Assembly: GCF_009670965.2 (NCBI RefSeq)
Contig: NZ_CP073239.1
Span: forward strand, 868,001 to 932,000
DNA length: 64,000 bases
Direction: 5' to 3'
Origin: Riemerella anatipestifer
GTDB lineage: Bacteria > Bacteroidota > Bacteroidia > Flavobacteriales > Weeksellaceae
Below are positions 9,825 through 18,041 of the stretch, piece after piece; positions within the stretch are counted from its first letter, which is position 1; every line of letters begins with the position of its first letter. Position numbers and translations under genes: made by a program. Below the pieces are notes generated by a model that worked only from the letters and a program-made list of their open reading frames with translations, was not told the DNA's origin and did no database searches.

Positions 9825-11234
9825 ATGGGGAGAAAGCATAAAAACATCATTATAGAAAACCTAAAGTTAGTATCAGCAGGAGCTAAAGGCGTTGCTGTGG
9901 GAAAAACCACCGAGGGCAAAACGGTGTTGGTTTCGGGAGCAGTCCCAGGTGATACGGTAAACGCTAGAGTAAAAAAATCTAAAAAGCAATACTACGAAGC
10001 CGAAGCTGTAGAGATTGTAGAATTTTCTCAAGATAGGGTAGAGGCTCAATGCAAACACTTTGGGGTATGTGGTGGTTGCAAATGGCAAAACTTGTCTTAC
10101 GAAAAACAACTGGAATTTAAGCAGTCCGAAGTTCTTAATAATCTCAAAAGAATTGGTGGATTAACCGATTTTGAGTCTTTACCGATTTTAGGCTCTCCGC
10201 AAGAGTATTTCTATAGAAACAAGATGGAATTTTCTTTCTCTAATGCGAGATGGCTGACTTCCGAAGAGATACTTAATGGAGCGGATATTGACAATAAAAA
10301 CGCTTTAGGTTTCCATATTCCTGGTATGTGGAGTAAGATTTTGGATTTAAAAGAATGTGTCCTACAAGAAACACCTTCTAACGAAATAAGACTTGCTGTA
10401 AAAAATTATGCCGATGCCCACCAGCTAGAGTTTTTTGATGTTAAAAATCAAGAAGGATTTTTAAGAACGCTAATGCTAAGACAAAACTCCAAAGGCGAGT
10501 GGATGGTGCTGTTTCAATTCTACAAAGAACAAAAGGAAGAACGAGAAGCCTTATTTGAATATCTCCTCAACGCTTTCCCTCAAATCAAAACTTTGGTGTA
10601 TGCCATTAACCCTAAACCTAACGACTCCATCTATGACCTAGAGGTGGAAACCTACTACGGCGATGGTTTTTTAATCGAAGAAATGGAAGATTTACAATTT
10701 AAAATAGGTCCTAAATCTTTCTTTCAAACCAATTACCAACAAGCCTTAGCCCTTTACCAAAAGACACTAGAATTTGCCGATTTAAAAGGGAACGAAGTGG
10801 TGTACGACCTCTACACAGGCACAGGGACTATTGCACAGTTTGTAGCGAGAAAATCCAAGCAAGTGATTGGGATTGAGTCTGTACCAGAAGCCATAGCTGC
10901 CGCTAAGGAACACGCTAAGCATAACGGTCTAGACAACTGCACCTTCTACTGTGGGGATATGAAAGATATTTTTACTGATGAATTTTTAGCTCAACACCCT
11001 AAGGCAGATGTCTTAATTACCGACCCTCCTAGAGACGGAATGCATCAAAAGGTAGTAGAACAAATCCTAAAATTAGCTCCAGATAAAATAGTCTATGTAA
11101 GTTGTAACTCTGCCACACAAGCAAGAGATTTGGCTCTAATGAAAGAACATTATCGTGTGGAGAAAATCCTTCCTGTGGATATGTTCCCACAAACGCATCA
11201 CATAGAAAATATTGCCCTACTAAAAAAGATTTAA
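9825..11234 (+). CDS. rlmD: 23S rRNA (uracil-5-)-methyltransferase, RlmD type
   Basis: A 469-residue SAM-dependent methyltransferase that makes 5-methyluridine in RNA. The N-terminal TRAM domain (about 1-65) is followed by the 4Fe-4S cysteines C76, C82, C85 (CKHFGVCGGC) and C178. The catalytic domain carries YDLYTGTGTIAQF (SAM binding), DPPRDG at 400-405 and the nucleophilic C427 in VYVSCNSAT. Family members are often annotated RlmD; RlmCD or TrmA-like specificity cannot be excluded from sequence alone. The next gene begins one base after its stop. Confidence 0.92.
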   Translation: MGRKHKNIIIENLKLVSAGAKGVAVGKTTEGKTVLVSGAVPGDTVNARVKKSKKQYYEAEAVEIVEFSQDRVEAQCKHFGVCGGCKWQNLSYEKQLEFKQSEVLNNLKRIGGLTDFESLPILGSPQEYFYRNKMEFSFSNARWLTSEEILNGADIDNKNALGFHIPGMWSKILDLKECVLQETPSNEIRLAVKNYADAHQLEFFDVKNQEGFLRTLMLRQNSKGEWMVLFQFYKEQKEEREALFEYLLNAFPQIKTLVYAINPKPNDSIYDLEVETYYGDGFLIEEMEDLQFKIGPKSFFQTNYQQALALYQKTLEFADLKGNEVVYDLYTGTGTIAQFVARKSKQVIGIESVPEAIAAAKEHAKHNGLDNCTFYCGDMKDIFTDEFLAQHPKADVLITDPPRDGMHQKVVEQILKLAPDKIVYVSCNSATQARDLALMKEHYRVEKILPVDMFPQTHHIENIALLKKI

Positions 11235-11235
11235 A

Positions 11236-11715
11236 ATGAAATTATTCAAACTTGTTTTTATTTTAGGAATGGTACTTTCTCTCGCCTCTTGTGGAAGCGA
11301 TGACGATATTTGTGAAAGTGGACTAAGCTCTCCTAGAATGAAACTTAAATTTAAAGACAGCTCTAACAAACTCTACCAACCAGATACCCTTATTATTGGG
11401 GTAAAACTGACAGGGGAGGAGAACATTAAAACGGTGGTTTCTGCTCTAAAACCAGATTCGGTACTCGTGCCATTGAGAGTAGATGACACCAATTTTACAG
11501 ACCTCTACATTAGTACCAGTACCAAAGGAACGCCCTCTAAAGTAAGGGTGCTTTACACACCAGTTTCAGAATATGTTTCTCCTGCTTGTGGTATGCGAAG
11601 GCTCTACAACGACCTTTCGGCTGTTTTGGAAAATGCCACCCCTGTTAAAAATATAGAACTCAACGAAAAGAATGTCCACGATGAAAATAAAACCCATCTT
11701 TATCTTATTTTTTAG
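11236..11715 (+). CDS. DUF6452 family lipoprotein
   Basis: A 159-residue lipoprotein with the lipobox LASC. The lipidated Cys is followed at once by GSDDDI, an acidic run like the surface-export signal described for Capnocytophaga and Flavobacterium lipoproteins, so it may be shown on the cell surface. The remaining sequence is a beta-rich domain with three more cysteines. Placement directly after rlmD and before DUF6048 is a conserved flavobacterial arrangement. The 3' end overlaps the next gene by 44 bases. Function unknown. Confidence 0.65.
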   Translation: MKLFKLVFILGMVLSLASCGSDDDICESGLSSPRMKLKFKDSSNKLYQPDTLIIGVKLTGEENIKTVVSALKPDSVLVPLRVDDTNFTDLYISTSTKGTPSKVRVLYTPVSEYVSPACGMRRLYNDLSAVLENATPVKNIELNEKNVHDENKTHLYLIF

Positions 11716-12337
11716 TGTTTTTTTCCTAAACCTATCTGCCCAAGACAAAGACAGCCTAAAAACAAAATGGAAATATCAGCCTAACGCTATGGTGGGTGTT
11801 AATGTTTTAGGGGCTGGGCTTTCAGTATTTTCTAAGCAAAAGAACATTCAGTTTTTTGTTTCAAGCGAAATTAAAGGCAAGCTCAACGGAATTATAGAAG
11901 GTGGCTACGCCCAAAACATCTATGATAAAAATGCTTATAATGCGACTACTTCGGGGATTTTTGGCAAGCTAGGAGCCTTCTATATGATGGTAACCGATGC
12001 CGAAGACCGTCGTAATGGATTCTATGCAGGAGGTAAACTCGCTACTGCTTTTTATCAACAAACCTACCTCGCCATTCCGACCAAAGGCTCTCTAGGGCAA
12101 GTCTTTACAACTAGTTTGCCCACTTCTCGGCAATCCTCTTATTGGGTAGAGGCTACCGTGGGCGGAAGGGTAAGGCTTTTTAATTCTAACTTCTTTATAG
12201 ATGTTAATGCACAACCTAAATATCTGCTTTATACCACAAAACAAGACGGCGTTTTCCCTATGGTTGTCCCTGGATTTGGGCGAAGCTCTGGCAAGTTTAA
12301 TATGGGATTTGCGTGGAATTTAGCGTATTATTTTTAG
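11672..12337 (+). CDS. DUF6048 family outer-membrane beta-barrel-like protein
   Basis: Up to 221 residues. Two starts are possible: ATG 11672 or ATG 11681. The second gives a cleaner signal peptide (KIKPIFILFFSVFFLNLSAQ). The mature part has alternating hydrophobic strands and ends in NLAYYF, with the terminal Phe typical of outer-membrane barrels. It overlaps the DUF6452 gene by 44 or 35 bases, so translation is probably coupled. Function unknown. Confidence 0.65.
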   Translation: MSTMKIKPIFILFFSVFFLNLSAQDKDSLKTKWKYQPNAMVGVNVLGAGLSVFSKQKNIQFFVSSEIKGKLNGIIEGGYAQNIYDKNAYNATTSGIFGKLGAFYMMVTDAEDRRNGFYAGGKLATAFYQQTYLAIPTKGSLGQVFTTSLPTSRQSSYWVEATVGGRVRLFNSNFFIDVNAQPKYLLYTTKQDGVFPMVVPGFGRSSGKFNMGFAWNLAYYF

Positions 12338-12703
12338 ACCTACTCCCGACCTAAGGAAACGAAGATGTTAAGAAAACGACATTGTTCTTTTGTCTTGAAA
12401 CAAAAGAAGCAAAAATTCAAGACTGTAACCCCTTTGGCTAAACCTCATTACTAAAGGCTAAAATCCCCAAAACTCGCTCCAACGCTTTTGTCCACATCTT
12501 TGCTCAAACAATGGGTATTTTTTTAACGCCTTCGTTTTCTAGTCTTGACCTTTTGGTACTTTTAAGGTCAAGCTAAAAGTATAGACAGAAAGATAAATAA
12601 TATTGTTCTTTTGCCTTGAAACAAAAGTACAAGCATATACATATACAGTGCTTCTGCTTTGCCCTCACTACTGATGTTCTCTTAAAGTATAGTTGAGACT
12701 ACT
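12338..12703. repeat. Gene-free stretch with a dispersed direct repeat
   Basis: No convincing ORF. A 26-bp sequence at 12381-12406 recurs at 12602-12627 with one difference. Each copy contains the small dyad CTTTTG...CAAAAG around CTTGAA. Between them TTCAAGACT (12416-12424) is mirrored by AGTCTTGA (12541-12548). The composition suggests a REP-like or decayed intergenic element. Neither function nor mobility is shown by the sequence. Confidence 0.5.
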
Positions 12704-12791
12704 AAAAAACATAGCTAGGTTTTAACAAAAACATCACTAGGTTTTAAGCAAAACATAGCTACCTTTTGGGTAAAAGATAGCTATGTTTTTT
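12704..12791. repeat. Four tandem ~22-bp units bounded by 13-bp inverted arms
   Basis: Units begin at 12706, 12727, 12750 and 12772 with core AAAACATAGCTAGGTTTT. The second has ATCAC, the third ACCTTTT, and the fourth is cut to AAAAGATAGCTATG. The outermost 13 bases (12704-12716 and 12779-12791) are perfect reverse complements, so the block can fold into one long-looped hairpin. It lies just downstream of the HU-like gene, between converging genes, and may act as a terminator. Confidence 0.65.
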
Positions 12792-12834
12792 AATACTCCT
12801 AAATATAAGTAGTTCAGGGGGCTTGTAAAAAGAC

Positions 12835-13221
12835 TTATTTCTTCTTCTCAAAACCCGCTGCCTTCATACTGTCTAAAATGCGTTTACCAGGGCGGTAGTT
12901 TACACCTACCGATTTAATAAGACTTTGATTAAAATCTTTCTCTGTTGCCGCACCACCACTGCTTAGAGTAGGATAAAGCGTTCCCAATTTCTCCAAACGA
13001 ACGATTTTGCTATCTGCCAAAGCATTTTGTATCACATTCTCTAAAGCGATGATGACCGCCTTAATATCTGCCTCACTTAGAGCAGAAAATTTCTCGATTT
13101 GCTTGGTAAGGTCGTCTATACCTACCTCTCCGTCGGTAGTAACACTGGCATACCATTTTTTATCACCTCCACCAGCAACTCCTGGTTGAACTCTTTCAAT
13201 AACTTTGTACTTGATTGACAT
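12835..13221 (-). CDS. HU-family DNA-binding protein (Bacteroidota HU-related type)
   Basis: A 128-residue basic protein with ATG at 13221. The frame is open to 13284, but the upstream residues do not fit the family. The core VGIDDLTKQIEKFSALSEADIKAVIIALENVIQNAL is the HU helical dimerisation part, and VRLEKLGTLYPTLSSGG plus NYRPGKRILDSM form the DNA-binding arm region. This longer HU-related group is abundant in Bacteroidota and is thought to bend DNA as a nucleoid protein. It is 82 bases from the fibre-like gene upstream. Confidence 0.85.
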   Translation of the reverse strand: MSIKYKVIERVQPGVAGGGDKKWYASVTTDGEVGIDDLTKQIEKFSALSEADIKAVIIALENVIQNALADSKIVRLEKLGTLYPTLSSGGAATEKDFNQSLIKSVGVNYRPGKRILDSMKAAGFEKKK

Positions 13222-13303
13222 ATCTTTTATTTTATGGTTTATTTTTTCTCTGTTAAAAAAATCCCCCATCGTGCTAAAACACACAATAGGGGAAAGTGTT
13301 AAA

Positions 13304-15388
13304 CTATTTTACTAATAAAGCTTCTAGCTTCTGTAAACGAGCCTCCAACTCCTTATTTTTATTTTCCAAGGTTTCTATTCTTGCATCTTTCGCTTTTAAG
13401 ACCTTGTCTTGCTCTATACTATGCAGGTACAATTCCTCTATCTTTTCTACATTGGTAAGTTGTGTTGCCATAAGGTCTATATAACCTTGTTTTTTGATAG
13501 CTTCCGCAGACTGATACCCTGGCAAATGCCCGTTAGTTTTTACAAAATTTTCTACTTGGCTAAGGGTTTTAAAGCTGTAATCTGCTTTAATGCTAGAAGT
13601 ACCTGTATAATACTTTTGGAAGACATAGTCTGGGAAAAGAGTAGCCCCATTGGTTCCCATAAAAGCGGTAGCTTTTACTTTACCTGCAACTTCTAGTTTT
13701 TCGGTTGGAGCATTTACCCCAATACCCACATTGCCATCAGCTGAAATTCTCATTTTTTCTGTAGGTAATGTGAGGTTAGGGTCTGTACCTGATATTGGGC
13801 TTTGTGTTTTGAAAACCAAATTAGAACCTCCAGCTCCGCCTCCGTTCATTTGATCTACAATTTGGCTGGTTGCTATATTACTGTTAATCTTGAGACTTCC
13901 GTTCATAAACTGAAAAATAGTTTCTTGATTCCCAGACCACTTCATATTTCTCACCGTTACAGTATCCCCAAAAGAGTTTTCTCCAAAATTGGTGTAGATA
14001 GCATAGTTATTATTCTGTGCATTACGAACATTAGATATGTACAATCCGTATAAATCTTTCACTACAGCATTGGTATCCAAATTAGTATATATATCTATTC
14101 CTCTTAAATTTTCTACACTACCTTCTGATTCAACACTAATAGCAGAACGAAAACCATATAAATTCTTTGAAGTAGATTTGCTACGAGCATAAGTATAGTT
14201 AAAGTTACCATATACATTATTTGCATTTCCGTAATGCCCTATTGCATTGGACGAACCTACCAAATTTTGTGTTACTGTTACATTTGCAGGAATTGTAATT
14301 CCTGAAGAAACCCCATACAAATCCGTTATATTTGCTGTACCAGTAGTATCCCCCATCGCATTTACCGTTGTTCTCATACCCATCAAGGTACCTACACTAG
14401 AACCATTATTTGTGGTTCCTATAACACTACCGTACATAGTATTAGCTACACCATCATTTACAGCTGCTACAGATATCCCTCTAATAGTGTTTGTTACCGT
14501 AGGCGTTATATTATCCGTACTTGAGCCATTCTGAGCTCCAAAAAGCCCTCCTATTATACTGCTTATATTCGCATTAGAACCATGATAAGCCCGTGAATAT
14601 GTAGCTGTAATAGAATTCAATTCAGAGGTTACATCTTGGTTGGTTTCTAGAAAAGTGAGGTTACCATGATAAGCATTTTTTAGTGTAGGATTACTAGCAA
14701 CATGAGACTCTAATACTTCAAAACCATTGTTTTTAAAGTAATACACATCTGTATTGCTACTAGCAGATATTTGTGTACTTGTTTTAGGCAATGCATCTGA
14801 AGTAGCTAAAAACTGAAAAGGAGTGGAATCACCATCTACATGATATCTTGAGGAACCAAATTCAGGTGTTGTAGGCCATACCGCATGTTCTTTAGTATAG
14901 TTACCTAAATTGAAATTAAACTTACGATTTCTATAAGTAATAGAATCATTTTGTGTAGATGCTGGTATCAAATAAGTTTCCGTATCACTTCCATTAACTC
15001 TCTGAGCCCAAAGGTTATTTCCTATAGTACTCCCAGCACTTTTAACCCACTTGGTTCCATTCCAAAAATAATAACCTTTCTCTGTAATATCTGCTACTTT
15101 AGCATCTACTGGTGTGGTAGTATAATCTGCCAAGTTATCCACATAGATAAGAGTAGATTCCTTAATATTGGTATTTCCTCCCATTTGAAAGGCTTTGTTC
15201 TTACTTACATTTGGGATAATCAGTCCCTCTAAAGTGTTGTTAGAATTAGCAGATTTGCTTTTAATATCTAAGGTAGCATCGGGAAAATTAGTATTAATAC
15301 CTACCTTTCCGCTGTAATCTTGTCCGTAAGCCACTAGACCTAGACCTAAAAAGGCGAGTACGCTTAATTTTGTTGTTCTTGTTGTCAT
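13304..15388 (-). CDS. Secreted fibre-like surface protein with C-terminal coiled coil
   Basis: A 694-residue protein with a signal peptide (ending GLVAYGQ). The N-terminal motif GKVGINTNFPDATLDIKS and the later GNVGIGVNAPTEKLEVAGKV are the short beta motifs typical of phage-tail-fibre-like surface proteins in Bacteroidota. The middle 400 residues are Asn/Thr/Ser/Gly-rich and repetitive, suggesting a beta-solenoid or trimeric stalk. The end (ENFVKTNGHLPGYQSAEAIK, then a heptad coiled coil 650-694) resembles tail-fibre chaperone-like ends. No T9SS sorting domain is visible, so the export route past the inner membrane is unclear. Adhesion is an inference. Confidence 0.6.
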   Translation of the reverse strand: MTTRTTKLSVLAFLGLGLVAYGQDYSGKVGINTNFPDATLDIKSKSANSNNTLEGLIIPNVSKNKAFQMGGNTNIKESTLIYVDNLADYTTTPVDAKVADITEKGYYFWNGTKWVKSAGSTIGNNLWAQRVNGSDTETYLIPASTQNDSITYRNRKFNFNLGNYTKEHAVWPTTPEFGSSRYHVDGDSTPFQFLATSDALPKTSTQISASSNTDVYYFKNNGFEVLESHVASNPTLKNAYHGNLTFLETNQDVTSELNSITATYSRAYHGSNANISSIIGGLFGAQNGSSTDNITPTVTNTIRGISVAAVNDGVANTMYGSVIGTTNNGSSVGTLMGMRTTVNAMGDTTGTANITDLYGVSSGITIPANVTVTQNLVGSSNAIGHYGNANNVYGNFNYTYARSKSTSKNLYGFRSAISVESEGSVENLRGIDIYTNLDTNAVVKDLYGLYISNVRNAQNNNYAIYTNFGENSFGDTVTVRNMKWSGNQETIFQFMNGSLKINSNIATSQIVDQMNGGGAGGSNLVFKTQSPISGTDPNLTLPTEKMRISADGNVGIGVNAPTEKLEVAGKVKATAFMGTNGATLFPDYVFQKYYTGTSSIKADYSFKTLSQVENFVKTNGHLPGYQSAEAIKKQGYIDLMATQLTNVEKIEELYLHSIEQDKVLKAKDARIETLENKNKELEARLQKLEALLVK

Positions 15389-15399
15389 AAAATTTAATT

Positions 15400-15425
15400 T
15401 TAGGTAACTATATAGATTTTTACAC
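15400..15425. repeat. Left copy of a 26-bp inverted repeat
   Basis: Begins TTAGGTAACTATATA and ends TTTACAC. The reverse complement recurs at 20963-20988 with two mismatches. This copy lies in the leader of the fibre-like gene. The two copies bracket about 5.5 kb of small, mostly unrecognised genes. Confidence 0.7.
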
Positions 15426-15441
15426 TAAAAGAAATAGTAAA

Positions 15442-15654
15442 ATGATAAATGATAAAAAACAAAGAGTAGAAAAAGCGATTAACCTTTTATTAGAAGAGTT
15501 AAAAGGTCTTAATATTGAAACAGCAAAGTATGTACTTCAGGTTATCGAAGTACACTTAAATAGAAATTCAACAGTAAATACTGAAATATCAGATATTGAT
15601 AAAGTGAAAATACTTGATGAAGATATGGATTATTTTAAAAACTGTTTTAAATAG
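15442..15654 (+). CDS. Small hypothetical protein (70 aa)
   Basis: A 70-residue, charged, predicted helical protein (KRVEKAINLLLEELKGLN-like start, acidic end ISDIDKVKILDEDMDYF). No family recognised. ATG 15442 is preceded by an A-rich leader; no strong ribosome-binding site, as usual in this group. Its last 8 bases overlap the end of the convergent 64-residue gene. Codon use is similar to neighbours. It could be an antitoxin or regulator, but nothing in the sequence proves that. Confidence 0.5.
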   Translation: MINDKKQRVEKAINLLLEELKGLNIETAKYVLQVIEVHLNRNSTVNTEISDIDKVKILDEDMDYFKNCFK

Positions 15655-15841
15655 GAATTCTGTCTCTCAAAATTGAAAGTGTATTTTGATTTTCTTTTAG
15701 TAATTTTTTCAATTCTTTCATGTCAGAATCATGCATTGGTTTTTGTAGAAGTAATTTTTTCACTTCCATATTGATAGCTTGATTTTGATGAAGAACTGCT
15801 GAAATCATTCGTAAAAGTTCATCCATTTCTTTTTTATCCAT
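15647..15841 (-). CDS. Small helical hypothetical protein (64 aa)
   Basis: A 64-residue all-helical protein with leucine heptads (MDELLRMISAVLHQNQAINM, MKELKKLLKENQNTLSIL), probably a short coiled coil. No family recognised. Convergent with and overlapping the 70-residue gene by 8 bases. Confidence 0.45.
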   Translation of the reverse strand: MDKKEMDELLRMISAVLHQNQAINMEVKKLLLQKPMHDSDMKELKKLLKENQNTLSILRDRIPI

Positions 15842-15889
15842 AAGTTAAAATATTTACCACAAAAGTATAAAAATAAATCACAAATTTTA

Positions 15890-15897
15890 TATCTTTG
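15890..15897 (+). promoter_or_regulatory. -7 element driving the rod-shaped RNA
   Basis: TATCTTTG matches TAnnTTTG exactly, with predicted start near 15904. No TTG at the -33 position. The element overlaps the only possible start codon of a 67-codon ORF in this stretch, which argues that the transcript is non-coding. Confidence 0.5.
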
Positions 15898-15903
15898 CAG
15901 GAG

Positions 15904-16085
15904 TTAATTATCGGAAAAGAAAGCGTTAGCTTTTATTTTGTTGTCCTGAAATCTGGAAAATTTCACAATACAACGCAAAATAAACAGACTGACCTTACAC
16001 CTCTGTATGGTGTGGGTTTGTCTCGTTTATGTTGTATTGGCATTCCAGAGCCACAGGGCAGTAAACTAAGACTATCAACCCACAC
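15904..16085 (+). ncRNA. Rod-shaped structured RNA candidate with a competing fold (possibly 6S-like)
   Basis: A nearly continuous long hairpin can be drawn by eye: 15942-15948 with 16054-16060, TCTGGAA (15952-15958) with TTCCAGA (16043-16049), CAATACAAC (15966-15974) with GTTGTATTG (16031-16039), ATAAAC (15980-15985) with GTTTAT (16025-16030), AGAC with GTCT (16020-16023), and ACACC (15997-16001) with GGTGT (16009-16013) around a 7-base loop. Downstream AACCCACAC (16077-16085) is a perfect complement of 16010-16018, allowing an alternative pairing that would open the top of the rod. Length and shape recall 6S RNA, and a flavobacterial 6S-type RNA is known, but identity is not established. 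It could also be a leader of the next gene or a MITE-like palindrome. Confidence 0.5.
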
Positions 16086-16148
16086 TTTCTTAATTTAAAA
16101 TCATTATTAAACTTCTGCTAGGGTTGGGTGGATTTAAAAATTCATCTT

Positions 16149-16772
16149 ATGAAAAAAGTATTATTGTTAGCAGCAGCTATCACAGCAAATTTTTATTCTG
16201 CACAAACGGATAGCTACGGATTGAAAGCGGGATTGAACATATCATCGCTAAGTACAAATATCGGAAATGAGTATAATTCATTTTACTCAGTAGAACTTGA
16301 TAGTAGAAGTAAGGTAGGAGTTTATTTAGGAGCTTATATTGAGAGGAAATATACTGAGAAAAGCTCTTTAAATGCAGAAGCTCTTTTGTCTTTTCAAGGT
16401 GCGAGATTATCACAAACACAAAAAATTTCTATACCTAGTTTTGGATATGGAAGCTCTAAATATAATAATTCTATGGTAATGAGTGTAAATTTTACTCAAC
16501 TCAATATCCCAGTTTATTATAAGTATAAGACCAACGAGAGATTTGCAATTCACGGAGGAGGATATTTAGGGCTAACATTATCTTCCAGTATTGAAGGATT
16601 AACACTAAAGAATAACACTCTTGATTTGGGACTAATTGCAGGAGCATCTTATGCTATTAACAATAAGTTCAGTGCTGAAGCTAGATATAATTTAGGATTA
16701 CTAAATCTGGATGAATACTATAAATTTAAGAATAGAACTTTTCAATTAGGAATTTCATATCAATTAAAATAA
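16149..16772 (+). CDS. PorT-family outer-membrane beta-barrel protein
   Basis: A 207-residue protein from ATG 16149 (the frame opens at 16128, but the signal peptide KKVLLLAAAITANFYSAQ starts here). The mature part follows the small OmpA/OMP_b-brl_2 pattern: YGLKAGLNISSLS at the start, RFAIHGGGYLGLTLSS in the middle and RTFQLGISYQLK at the end. Such 8-stranded barrels are common surface proteins in flavobacteria. It follows the structured RNA by about 60 bases and precedes three lipoprotein genes on the same strand. Confidence 0.75.
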   Translation: MKKVLLLAAAITANFYSAQTDSYGLKAGLNISSLSTNIGNEYNSFYSVELDSRSKVGVYLGAYIERKYTEKSSLNAEALLSFQGARLSQTQKISIPSFGYGSSKYNNSMVMSVNFTQLNIPVYYKYKTNERFAIHGGGYLGLTLSSSIEGLTLKNNTLDLGLIAGASYAINNKFSAEARYNLGLLNLDEYYKFKNRTFQLGISYQLK

Positions 16773-16779
16773 TAGAACT

Positions 16780-17205
16780 ATGAGAAAAATACTATTTTTA
16801 TTTGTTGCGATAGCCTTGTTACAAAATTGTAGCAGAGATAGGGAAAACGAAACTTCTAATCCAATAAAAAAATCGCAGTTTTTCAATCCACCAAGTTGGA
16901 TACACGGAAAATGGGGAAATGGTAATGTGGTATTATTCAAATTTACTAATGATGATTTCTTTACAAGTTCAATAAGTTATAAAGGGCTACTGCAATCAAC
17001 TCGTAGCATTGGAGGTACAGCAGTAGTAGATGAAGATATTTCTAATAGTCATTATGATTTTACAATAAAGCTGGGAAATCCTGGAGGAAGTGGACCTGTA
17101 TCCGAAGGAGAATATCAGTTTAGAAGAGTTTCTTCTACAAAAATAGAATGGGTGAATAATCCCGCAGGTAATGATGATTCTTATTATTTAACCAAAATAC
17201 AATAA
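16780..17205 (+). CDS. Hypothetical lipoprotein (141 aa)
   Basis: Signal peptide with lipobox LQNC (lipid Cys at residue 17), then SRDRENETSN and a beta-rich domain of about 110 residues (WIHGKWGNGNVVLFKFTNDD at its start), reminiscent of lipocalin-like lipoproteins of Bacteroidota. Function unknown. It begins 7 bases after the barrel protein gene and is probably co-transcribed with it. Confidence 0.6.
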   Translation: MRKILFLFVAIALLQNCSRDRENETSNPIKKSQFFNPPSWIHGKWGNGNVVLFKFTNDDFFTSSISYKGLLQSTRSIGGTAVVDEDISNSHYDFTIKLGNPGGSGPVSEGEYQFRRVSSTKIEWVNNPAGNDDSYYLTKIQ

Positions 17206-17218
17206 TTTCTTTTATTTA

Positions 17219-17584
17219 ATGAAAAAGTTAGTTTTAGCAATAGGATTTGCAGTTTTGTGTGCTTCCTGTGAAAAAGAAAACCATACGTCAACTGAGGAAG
17301 ATTTCGATATGGTAGAAGTAGAAAATATAAGTAGTCAGGAAAATGGAGATGAATTAGAAGACGGGACTTATTCTTCTGACATTGATTGCTATAATCCAAA
17401 TACAGGACATTCTTCAACTTACACATTAGATGTAAAAGTAAGAAATGGAAGATTGACAGAAATAGAATGGGAAAATGGTGGTTGGTTAGATGAATCTCAT
17501 TTTACTGCCCCAGATATTTCAGACGGCACAGCATCTTTCACGGATGATGAAGGACGAGAATTTACGGTAACACTAACAGAATAA
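17219..17584 (+). CDS. Hypothetical acidic lipoprotein (121 aa)
   Basis: Signal peptide with lipobox CASC, followed by a very acidic linker (TEEDFDMVEVEN, ENGDELEDG). The C-terminal domain carries YNPNTGHSSTYTLDVKV and WENGGWLDESHF, a recurring pattern in small uncharacterised Bacteroidota proteins. Function unknown. It starts 13 bases after the previous gene in the same probable operon. Confidence 0.6.
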   Translation: MKKLVLAIGFAVLCASCEKENHTSTEEDFDMVEVENISSQENGDELEDGTYSSDIDCYNPNTGHSSTYTLDVKVRNGRLTEIEWENGGWLDESHFTAPDISDGTASFTDDEGREFTVTLTE

Positions 17585-17589
17585 AATTT

Positions 17590-17970
17590 ATGAAACAGTT
17601 TATTACATTTACAATTTGTTTAATAGGTTTATCGCTGACATTGTTTTCCTGCAAAAATAACGATGATGACATTGAATCTACTCCATTAGAGGGCGTATGG
17701 AAGTTGCAAAATATACCAAGTGGGTCAAGACTTACATTTGAAAAACAAAATTGGAAATTAGAATCAGGAACAGTCAGAATTACAGGAACTTTTACTTTGT
17801 CTGGAAATACAATAAATGCCGTTGTTGTAAATCGTTCTGGTTCTGGCAGTAGTGCATTACAACCAGATGAATTTACTGGTAATATCGCAATTGAAGGTAA
17901 TAAAGCAACCTTTACTAACTTTAGTGGTAATTGGTATGCTATATTTTCAACTTGGTATCAGAAGCAATAA
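17590..17970 (+). CDS. Lipocalin-like lipoprotein (126 aa)
   Basis: Signal peptide with lipobox LFSC, then KNNDDDIES, an acidic stretch after the lipid Cys that resembles a surface-export signal. The domain PLEGVWKLQNIPSG...ITGTFTLSGNTINAVV is lipocalin-like (GxW near the start, paired strands). Function unknown. It is the last member of the barrel/lipoprotein group, 5 bases after its neighbour. Confidence 0.55.
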   Translation: MKQFITFTICLIGLSLTLFSCKNNDDDIESTPLEGVWKLQNIPSGSRLTFEKQNWKLESGTVRITGTFTLSGNTINAVVVNRSGSGSSALQPDEFTGNIAIEGNKATFTNFSGNWYAIFSTWYQKQ

Positions 17971-18041
17971 ATAATTATAATAAAATCTTGAGAGAGGAGT
18001 AATAGTTGGTATTCCTTTCTTTTTATCACAAAAAATAAATT

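Noticed and set aside
12704..12791. Short tandem repeats as a CRISPR array
   Set aside because: Units abut each other without spacers, are degenerate, and no cas genes are present.
14247..14534. Long ORFs antisense to the fibre-like gene
   Set aside because: Shadows of a repetitive Thr/Asn-rich coding sequence; no promoter, signal or family support.
15895..16098. 67-codon plus-strand ORF
   Set aside because: Its only start (TTG) lies inside the -7 promoter element, and the sequence is taken up by a long RNA hairpin.
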